From Hordeum vulgare subsp. vulgare (lineage: Eukaryota; Streptophyta; Magnoliopsida; Poales; Poaceae), in assembly GCF_904849725.1 (NCBI RefSeq), contig NC_058523.1, positions 173,272,689 to 173,336,688 of the forward strand: a DNA stretch of 64,000 nucleotides. The letters run 5' to 3'. Below, piece by piece: positions 56,246 to 64,000 of this stretch; within the stretch, counting starts at the first letter, position 1; every line of letters starts with the position of its first letter. Under the pieces are notes generated by a model that saw only the letters and a list, made by a program, of their open reading frames with translations, had not been told where the DNA came from and did no database searches. A program made the translations under genes and the position numbers.

Positions 56246-56953
56246 ATGGCCACCTTCGTCCCTGTTAAGTTCACGGAGTTTTGCCAGCCCGACGCCACTA
56301 TGCCGTTCGGAAAGGAGCTGGTGCAGATCACCAAGGAGTTGAGGATTGCTCTGCCGACTATCACAGGGAAGCCAACTTCGTCTTACCCGGAGGATTCACG
56401 CTACAGGATCGAGGTGCACGTTCCTGGAAGGACATTCCAGCCGCGCACTGAGCCGATGGATTTCAAGTTCATCGCACCCAACTGGATTCTCGGAAGGGAC
56501 ATGGCGATCCATTGTGCACTCGGACGTATCAAGGAAGAATACAAAGGCTGCCCTATTTCTGCAGACCTATTCACCGTATCCCGGAGAAACGAAGACGGAG
56601 AAATCATCTCAAGCAAGACCAAGGACGCTCTCTTGTCTTATGCTCAGACCTTGGAGAAGCACAGTGGGTCTCTGGAGCATCGTGTGATCAAGGACGCCAG
56701 GAAGATCAAGCAACTGTCACTCCGCGAGCTTGAACTCGAAGAAGCAGCCCGGGAAGCCCACTATGAGCACGAACTGGAGGTGAAGCACTTTCTCGAGCGG
56801 ATCGAGAAGCTGAAGACTCGAGTTGCATACCTGGAGGAGGAACTGGACAAGGGCGAGAACCTTCATCCTGAAGGAGACGTAGCCCCCTTGATCAGCAACG
56901 ACGAGGACTATGAAGAAAGCTCCACCGAAGGACCCATCACCATGCTTTTCTAA
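56246..56953 (+). CDS. Extra ORF upstream of gag, coiled-coil protein of unknown function
   Basis: An uninterrupted 235-codon frame between the PBS and gag. The start ATG directly follows TTTTAG. Residues 1-115 form a mixed region (MATFVPVKFTEFCQPDA, YRIEVHVPGRTF, NWILGRDMAIHCALGRIKEEY); residues 140-210 are rich in Glu/Lys/Leu with heptad-like spacing (LEEAAREAHYEHELEVKHF, LERIEKLKTRVAYLEEELD), so a coiled coil is likely. The tail is acidic. It is not a gag, protease or pol domain and I know no function. It stays open while pol is broken in three places. Similar ORFs seem to recur in Triticeae elements, from memory only. Confidence 0.75.
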   Translation: MATFVPVKFTEFCQPDATMPFGKELVQITKELRIALPTITGKPTSSYPEDSRYRIEVHVPGRTFQPRTEPMDFKFIAPNWILGRDMAIHCALGRIKEEYKGCPISADLFTVSRRNEDGEIISSKTKDALLSYAQTLEKHSGSLEHRVIKDARKIKQLSLRELELEEAAREAHYEHELEVKHFLERIEKLKTRVAYLEEELDKGENLHPEGDVAPLISNDEDYEESSTEGPITMLF

Positions 56954-57167
56954 GGAGGACACTTAGACTAGACCACCAAATTTACTTTATCGTTATACGT
57001 TTTAGGCCGATGTTTAGGATTATCGAATTTTGTATCCCCGTGTGAACCTTTGTGATGATATTGAATAATAATGTGTGGCGTGATACTTGTGTGTTGCATT
57101 CATATGGGTAGTGTAATTACTCTTAGACCATTGTTCTATGCTAATCTCACCCCTCCACATACATCAG

Positions 57168-59081
57168 ATGCCTCCGAGACACGCCCCTGAGTCCAAGTTT
57201 CCGCCGGAACTCACCCAGTTGATCCAGCAACAAAACACCCTGATGCGGCTGATCATCCAGAACCAGAACAATAACAACAACCATCATCCACCCCAGGCTG
57301 ACAATCTCACCCGTTTCTTGAGGTTGAACCCTCCAACTTTCTGCAGCAGCATTGAGCCCATTGTGGCAGATGATTGGCTCCGCAAGATGGAGCGTGAACT
57401 TATCACTGCTGGTTGTTCTGAAGCTGAGAAGGTGCATTTTGCCGCGCATCAACTTGAAGGCCCTGCAGCTGCTTGGTGGGAGAACTACACCACCACTTAT
57501 CTCATTGCTGGAGTCACTTGGGAGCAATTCAAGCAAGCCTTCCGTACCGCACATGTCTCAGCTGGTGCAATGAGTCTGAAGAAGCGTCAGTTTCGCAACT
57601 TACGCCAGGGGAATCGCTCTGTGGCCCAGTACGTCGATGAATTCAGCATGCTCGCCCGTTATGCACCTGGAGATGTGGCCGATGATGCGGCCAAGCAGGA
57701 AAAGTTCTTGGAAGGACTCAATGATGAGATGAGCATTCAGTTGACTGTAGCCACCTTCAACAACTACCAGGAGCTGGTTAATAAGGCCCTCATCTTGGAG
57801 GGGAAACACCAGCAGATGGAGAACCGCAAGCGAAAGTATGGGGTTGGAAAGTTCAACTCCGGCACTCAGCAGAAGCCTCGCTACAACCCTTATTCAGGGA
57901 ATACCGGGATTGGATCCGGTAATTTTGGAGGGCACGTTCAGCATAACCACCCGGTGCACAACCATGGAGGCCACAACCATGGAGGAAATGGGAACCACCG
58001 CAACAACAGCAACTTCAAAAATGGCGGTACTGGCACTCAGCAGCATTCAGCTCCAGCTCAGAAGGATCTGACTCACATCACCTGCTTCAAGTGTCAGAAG
58101 ACGGGACACTATGCCACTGAATGTGCCCAGAACAAGCAGGGAAATGGGAACGGCAATGGCAACTCTGCAGCAAAGAAGCCCAATCCTTTTCCTCGAGCTC
58201 AGGTGAACCACCTTGATGTTGAAGAGGTCTATGATCACCCCGATACTGTGGTTGGTAAGTTTTTGCTAAATTCACGTCCAGTATTGGTACTTTTTGATTC
58301 TGGTGCAACACATTCATTCATATCCAGGGTATTTGTGGAAAAGTATAGTTTTCCAACTAGAACCCTCAGCCAGCCTATTAAGGTAAGTTCCCCAGGAGGC
58401 ATGATGACAGTCGGGATAGGATGCCATGCTTTGAGTCTCAACATCGGGAACCATAATTTTCCCACCGACCTCATCGTATTAGAGTCCCAGGGATTGGATG
58501 TAATCCTAGGCATGGATTGGTTGGCCAAGTATGAAGGGAATATTGATTGTGCCCATAAGTCTATTTTGCTGACCACCCCCAAGCAGAAGCGGATTAAGTA
58601 CGTGTCTCAGCGCCCTACACGGAGTAAGCGAGTAAACTCTCTCACGGGAGTAGTCCAGGAAGAAGTACCGATTGTACAGGAGTACCCAGATGTATTTCCG
58701 GAGGAATTGCCAGGCATGCCACCCGATAGAGAGATTGAGTTCTTGATTGAGCTATTACCCGGAACAGCCCCGATATCCAAGAGACCCTATCGAATGCCCG
58801 CAAATGACTTGATAGAAATCAAGAAGCAAATTAAGGAGTTGTTGGACAAAGGGTATATTCGCCCAAGTTCTTCACGTTGGGGAGCCCCAGTGCTCTTGGT
58901 TGAAAAGAAGGACAAGTCCTTGAGAATGGTTGTCGATTATCGTGCATTGAACGATGTGACCATCAAGAACAAGTACCCCTTGCCGATGATCAATGATCTG
59001 TTTGATCAGTTAGTTGGAGCTCGCGTATTCTCGAAGATCGATCTTCGATCCGGTTATCATCAGTTGAAGATTCGTGAATAG
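57168..59081 (+). pseudogene. Chromovirus gag, protease and RT N-terminus, ending at a premature stop
   Basis: The likely start is the ATG at 57168 ([11 protein letters not shown]), which directly follows ACATCAG; the frame is open from 57138. Retrotrans_gag spans about residues 60-210 ([40 protein letters not shown]). The zinc knuckle [14 protein letters not shown] is at residue 306. The protease has [12 protein letters not shown] (Asp at 377) and [12 protein letters not shown] starts near residue 540 with [19 protein letters not shown] and [11 protein letters not shown]. The frame ends with TAG at 59079-59081 right after KIRE, where Glu is usual in relatives. Confidence 0.92.
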
Positions 59082-59633
59082 GATATACCCAAGACAGCCT
59101 TCACCACTCGGTACGGCTTGTATGAGTACACGGTCATGTCATTTGGACTGACTAATGCTTCGGCATATTTTATGAATCTGATGAACAAAGTATTTATGGA
59201 ATACTTGGACAAGTTTGTCGTGGTGTTCATCGATGACATACTGATATTCTCCAAGAGCGAAGAGGAACACAAGGAACATCTGCGTCTAGTTCTGGAGAAG
59301 CTTCGAGAGCATAAGCTATATGCAAAGTTCAGCAAATGTGAGTTTTGTTTGAAGGAAGTTGGATTTCTCGGACACGTCATCTCAGGAGAAGGACTAGCAG
59401 TGGACCCTGCCAAGGTCGCAGCAGACACCGAATGGGTAGCACCCACTTCAGTCAAGGAGATCCGCAGTTTCCTCGGACTTGCCGGATCTTATCGGAGGTT
59501 CATTGAGAATTTCTCAAAGATTGCCAAGCCCATGACAGAGTTGTTGAAGAAGGAATCCAAGTATATTTGGACTGAGGAATGTGAAACCAGTTTTCAAGAG
59601 CTGAAGAAACGTCTTGCTACAGCCCAGTGCTGA
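59082..59633 (+). pseudogene. Chromovirus RT, remaining palm and thumb
   Basis: This continues in the same frame after the TAG ([20 protein letters not shown]). The catalytic motif FIDD is intact at 59226-59237. [20 protein letters not shown] and [19 protein letters not shown] follow. The frame is lost at 59628-59633, where LKKRLATA runs into CAG-TGC-TGA; a 1-bp deletion in the C-run of ACAGCCC explains the shift to the next open frame. Confidence 0.92.
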
Positions 59634-61123
59634 TATTGCCGAACATTCGGAAGGATTTCCAGGTTTACTGTGACGCTTCTCGTCAAGGACTCGGAGGAGT
59701 GCTCATGCAAGAAGGCAAAGTTGTAGCCTATGCATCCAGACAGCCCAGACCTCATGAGTTGAATTATGCCACACATGACTTGGAACTAGCAGCCGTAGTG
59801 CACGCTCAAAAGACATGGAGACATTTCCTGATCGGAAATAGTTGTGATGTTTACACTGATCACAAGAGCCTGAAATATATCTTCACGCAGAAGGAGTTGA
59901 ACCTCAGACAGAGGCGATGGCTAGAGTTGATCCAGGACTATGACATGAGATTGCATTATCACCCACGCAAGGCAAATGTTGTAGCTGATGCGTTGAGCCG
60001 CAAGACTTATGTCAACACACTCACATCTGGAGGATTACCCCAGGAGTTAGTCGATGACCTCCGAGAGCTCAAATTGGAAATAGTTCCAAGAGGATTTGTT
60101 GCCACACTGGAAATTCAGTCTACTTTGACAGAAAAGATCCGCGAAGCACAGAAATCAGACAAGGAGATAGCTGAGATTAAGCAGAAAATGGAAGACGGGA
60201 AGGCTAAAGGTTTTTGTGAGGATGAACACAGAACTTTATGGTTTGAGGATCGCATCTATGTGCCCAATGATCCCGAACTCAGGAAGTTGATACTTCAGGA
60301 GGCCCATGATTCCCCGTACTCGATACACCCCGGCAACACCAAGATGTATCTGGATCTGAAAGAAAGTTTCTGGTGGACAGGATTGAAGAAAGACATTGCC
60401 GAGTTCGTAGCAATATGCGATGTTTGTCAGCGAGTAAAAGCCGAGCATCAGAAGCCAGCAGGTTTGCTCCAACCTCTGCCGATACCTGACTGGAAATGGG
60501 AAAAGCTTTTTATGGACTTCATCACAGGATTACCTCGGACCCGTTCTGGCTATGATTCTATTTGGGTTGTGGTCGATCGTTTGACCAAGGTAGCTCACTT
60601 CATTCCGGTGAAGACTACTTACACGAGTGCCAAGCTGGCCAAGATATATATGACAAGGATCGTATGTTTGCACGGAGTATCGAAGGGCATTGTGTCAGAT
60701 AGAGGGACTCAGTTCACATCAAAATTTTGGCACCAACTGCATGAAACCTTGGGAACGAGATTGGAGTTCAGTACAACTTTTCACCCACAGACAGATGGAC
60801 AGACCGAGAGAGTCAATCAGATTCTGGAGGACATGTTGAGAGCTTGCGCACTCGAATATGGGTCTAGTTGGGATGACAATTTACCTTATGCCGAGTTCTC
60901 ATACAACAACAGCTACCAGACCAGTCTGAAGATGGCCCCTTTCGAAGCTCTATACGGAAGGAGGTGCAGAACACCGTTGATGTGGGATGGAGTTGGAGAC
61001 CGACAACTTTTTGGTCCCGACCTTATCCGAGATTCTGAAGAGAAGGTCAATCTTATTCGTGACCGACTCAAGATAGCTCAGTCTAGGCAGAAGAGTTATG
61101 CGACAGCAAACGCAAGGAGGTAA
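59627..61123 (+). pseudogene. Chromovirus RNase H and integrase
   Basis: A 498-codon frame. RNase [47 protein letters not shown]. Integrase zinc finger: [17 protein letters not shown] then CDVCQRVK. Catalytic core: Asp 297 (FMDFITGLP), Asp 358 ([10 protein letters not shown]) and Glu 394 ([12 protein letters not shown]), so DD-35-E is complete. The frame ends TAA at 61121-61123 after SYATANARR, where relatives read SYADxKRR; a 1-bp deletion around 61101 explains it. Confidence 0.93.
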
Positions 61124-61599
61124 TGTACGAAGTGGGACACCGAGCATACCTTCGGGTGTCTCCACTTCGAGGAATCAAGAGATTTGGTGTGAAAGGAAAA
61201 TTAGCACCTCGTTTCATTGGCCCCTACAAAATTCTTGAACGTAGAGGCAAAGTTGCATACAAACTAGAACTGCCGGAAGGATTGTCCAGAGTTCATGATG
61301 TCTTCCATGTTTCCCAGTTGAAGAAATGCCATGCTGAGATGGCCGATGTTCCGATGAGAGATACAGTGCCCCTAGAGGCCATACAGCTTGACAGTGATCT
61401 GACGTATGAGGAGAAACCCACCAGGATTCTCGAGACTGCTAACAGATTCACCCGCAGCAAGATCATCAAATTCTGCAAGGTGTTGTGGAGCCACCACACC
61501 GAGGAAGAAGCCACCTGGGAACGAGAAGAGGAGCTTCGTCGAGACAACCCGCACCTATTTTCTAGCCAACCCGAATCTCAAGGGCGAGATTCATCTTAA
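61123..61599 (+). pseudogene. Chromovirus integrase C-terminus and chromodomain
   Basis: The frame resumes with YEVGHRAYLRVSPLRG, LAPRFIGPYKILERRGKVAY and HDVFHVSQLKKC (the GPY/F-type integrase tail). It ends with a chromodomain-like part: TYEEKPTRILETANR, KVLWSHHTEEEATWEREEEL. Chromodomains of this clade help direct integration into heterochromatin. The ATG at 61123 is accidental; this part belongs to the pol polyprotein. Confidence 0.9.
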
Positions 61600-61611
61600 G
61601 GTGGGTAGGTT
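61597..61611 (+). promoter_or_regulatory. Polypurine tract of the chromovirus
   Basis: AAGGTGGGTAGGTT lies directly before the TG of the 3' LTR. Confidence 0.75.
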
Positions 61612-64000
61612 TGTAACATCGCAATTTTCCTAATTGGGAATGTTTTACATTGTAGCTAAGCAACTATGCATATTGATTGAAATAAATTTAGCACTTGAAT
61701 TCTTTCGTCTTTTTGATTTGCATCTCCATCTTTTTCCTCGCACGAAAAGCCCGGGGAAAAACTCTCTTGCACGCAAGAGAGAGATCGGAGGAAAATGACC
61801 CTCCAAAGTACGGGCATTTCTGAAATATTGGAGCCAAGAAATCCAAAGATCATTTGCAAAAATACTTGCAAAAAGAAAATATAGCATTTTGAGGAATTTC
61901 TGAAAAAAAAACATTTTTTAAATTTTTTACTTTTGCTTTGGAAAAATGTTATTCGGGTAGAGGATATTTTTCTGATTTTTTTTGGTATATAATACTCTAT
62001 ATTAAATATTTGATTTATTTCCTTTTATTTCACTTTTGTTTTTCTGTTTTGGAAAAGCTATAAATTAGGCAAGTTCTTTTTTTTTGGAAGCCGCCGCCCC
62101 GAGCGCTTAATAGGCTATGGGCCGAATCCCCCAGCCGCCGGGACCGAATCCCCTACATTGCGGCCACCCTTCCCAACCGCCACTCCTTCCCACCCACTGC
62201 ACCGCGGGCCCCGCTGGCCGACCCTCCCCTCTTCCCGCGGTCATCTCCCTCCTCTCCTTCCTAGTTCCTGCCCAACCACAAGCCAGCATCCCAGGAACTC
62301 GGGATCCTCTCGGATCCCTCTTTGCCTTCCTTCCCCAGCCCCCTCCTCGGCCTATAAATACTCCTAGCCACCGCCGCACCCCGTTCCCACCCCGTCCACG
62401 TCATGCCGCCGCCCCAAGCCCTCTGCAGCAGCCCCGCCGGAGCAGCCGAGCTCCTCCACTTCGGCCACCCTGGGAGCAGCGCCCCGAGCCTCCCTTCGCT
62501 CCGCCCGACGCCTCCCCTCGGTGGAGGACAGCCGCCGCCGCCTCCCCGTCCCGTCCACCGCCCCCGGAGCCCCTCCCCTCGCCGGCGACGCCACCCTCGC
62601 CGGAGTGGCCTCCCACCGCCGGTGAGACTCCCTCCTCTTCTCTGTTGTTTTTTTTCTTTGTTTTGTTAGCCCTTAGATCCATATCCTACGGGTTAGATTA
62701 GTTCTTAGAATACCTCTTCGGTTTAGATTAGAAAACCGTGCTGGTTTTTTTCACTTAACACGGTTAACCAGTAGTTTTGTTAGCCTTCTGCCGTTTGTTT
62801 ATAACCTTGCAACAAACACCCCCGCAGCCTGTCGCAACACGCCACGTATACCCCCTGTTAGTTAGCTAGTTAGCTTCATTTTTTCTGTCTAATTGCAAAA
62901 ACAGAAAAGTTTCTGTTTTCTTTTGGCCATAACTTTTGATCCCGAAGTCCAATGATATTGATTTGTGTTCTAGTAGACTCCAATGTTTCTGTAGTTTTTA
63001 AAAACATATAATTTGTCTATGTTTGAAATTTTCAAATATAAGTTAGATCAGATTTAGTTTAAACCTTGTTTTGCCTATTCCAGGAGTTTAAAAATGATTT
63101 TGAGTTGATTCCTTTTGCTACTGCTTCCTAGTGATTAAATATTACTGTGGTAGAAGTTTCAAAAAATTTAAAGTATTTTTACTGGTGTTTTCAACAGAAA
63201 CAAGTTTCTGCCATAGTGACGCGTGTTGAATTCTTTTACTTAGGCTTTAGCAAATCCTTACTTGTGATGTTATTTTTACTTGTTGTTTGATTGAAGTGCT
63301 TATGGTGTGTTTTGTGTTTGTATCGGTAGATCATTCGGACTGCGAAGCGTGTTACTTAGAAGCGCTCGAGCAAGACAACTATCATCAAGGCAAGTCATTT
63401 TGATCATTTTATTTTCCTATGTTTTCGATGCATGGTAGTTCACCTTTCTTTGCCCAATTGCATGCTGCCTAGGTACTTGGAAACTTTAGTATAAGTTGTA
63501 GTATCATGTGGTAGGCACACAACAACCCCGATACTTGGCCCCGGGACGACAATTTTATATTTGCTATGCTTGAGTAGACGGGTTTTCGGTTGAGAGCATA
63601 GCACGAGTGATGCGAGGTTGATTAAATAATCAAGACCGGTTAAGAGAAGATTTTCAAGACCTCGGACGCAATGCAACTCTGGGTGAAGGACGGTTGATCA
63701 GCTCCTTGGAGAACCCAGTGGATGCCCCGGATGCTGGAGAGGCCATGACATCCTGTGGAAAGCTTCACCCAGGCTTGAAGAGACGGACGGAGACTTCAAG
63801 ACTCAAGGCTTACCTGCACAGCCACAAGTCATTATGGGCTCTGGCTTGGTTGGACAACGCGGCGACTCTGGACAGGCGGTGCTAGTAGATGTAGAAGAAC
63901 GGTAGGAATGGATGGGCACCGACAGGGATTCAGAGGGACCCGTTGAAAGACCATGTTTTGATCATCCGGTCTTCAAACACCCTGAAGTGCAAGGACAAAC
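61612..64000 (+). mobile_element. 3' LTR of the chromovirus, truncated by the window end
   Basis: 2,389 bp of the expected ~3,080. It keeps the TATA box (62353), the donor-like CCGCCGGTGAGA, the exon-like module (about 63332-63391) with CAAGGCAAGT, and the terminal region up to the equivalent of about 55400. Differences from the 5' LTR are mostly transitions. ORFs such as 62117-62701 are shadows. Confidence 0.93.

Larger units (their letters stand above)
53011..64000 (+). mobile_element. Chromovirus (Tekay-like Ty3/Gypsy), 3' LTR cut by the window end
   Basis: 5' LTR 53011-56094, PBS, extra ORF, gag-pol with C-terminal chromodomain, polypurine tract, and 3' LTR from 61612 past 64000. Visible length is 10,990 bp; the whole would be about 11.7 kb. 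By eye the LTRs differ at 8 sites in the first ~180 bp and 9 in ~200 bp near 55100/63690, about 4%. Domain order PR-RT-RNaseH-IN-chromodomain and the CFKC zinc knuckle fit the Tekay/Del clade. The 5-bp flank on the left is GGGAC. Confidence 0.93.

Overview
The window is plant nuclear DNA and almost certainly comes from a Triticeae grass (wheat, Aegilops, barley or rye). It is a stack of nested transposable elements. I find no intact host gene, tRNA, rRNA or CRISPR array. The taxonomic call rests on a Copia element with BARE1/WIS/Angela-type LTRs, CACTA elements with CACTAGTAGAAAA and CACTACAAGAAA ends, a Stowaway MITE, and large Gypsy elements of the Tat and chromovirus (Tekay-like) groups.

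Layout. Positions 1-4751 hold two Gypsy-type LTR remnants, one entering from outside the window on the minus strand and one degenerate on the plus strand. A minus-strand LTR retrotransposon (LTR starting TGATTTGTCTCC) is cut in two: its LTR runs 40669-39245 and resumes at 4889-4752. The cut is a CACTA transposon, CACTA-1 (4893-39244), with matching TIRs and a CGG target duplication. CACTA-1 is about 8.6 kb once its insertions are removed. It carries a TnpA-like/ULP1-protease gene (10.6-14.4 kb, minus), a 335-bp tandem array (15.4-17.3 kb) and a truncated TNP2 transposase gene. Inside it sit CACTA-2 (5439-10643), which carries captured exons of host genes (RPN8 and a DUF506-like gene), and a complete Tat-type Gypsy element (17586-38108, TSD CCTTC). 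That Gypsy element contains a solo LTR (18551-20176, TSD GTCAT) and a full-length Angela-type Copia element (24583-33209).

From about 41868 to 49916 lies a second Tat-type Gypsy element on the minus strand. It has an antisense (plus-strand) B3-domain-like ORF between integrase and the LTR. Its gag is cut at 49916 by another Gypsy LTR (49917-53010), which is in turn cut at 53010 by a chromovirus (53011 to beyond 64000). The chromovirus is the youngest-looking element. It has 3.08-kb LTRs, an uninterrupted extra ORF upstream of gag, and a gag-pol-chromodomain frame broken by one stop codon and two frameshifts.

All coding sequence belongs to transposable elements or to gene fragments they carry, and almost all is broken. 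The main points worth a second look are splice-like signals in the chromovirus leader and a similar mini-exon-like module in two other LTRs, the extra ORFs (upstream coiled-coil ORF, antisense B3 ORF), the host exons captured by CACTA-2, and the replacement of the CACTA-1 transposase core by a tandem array.
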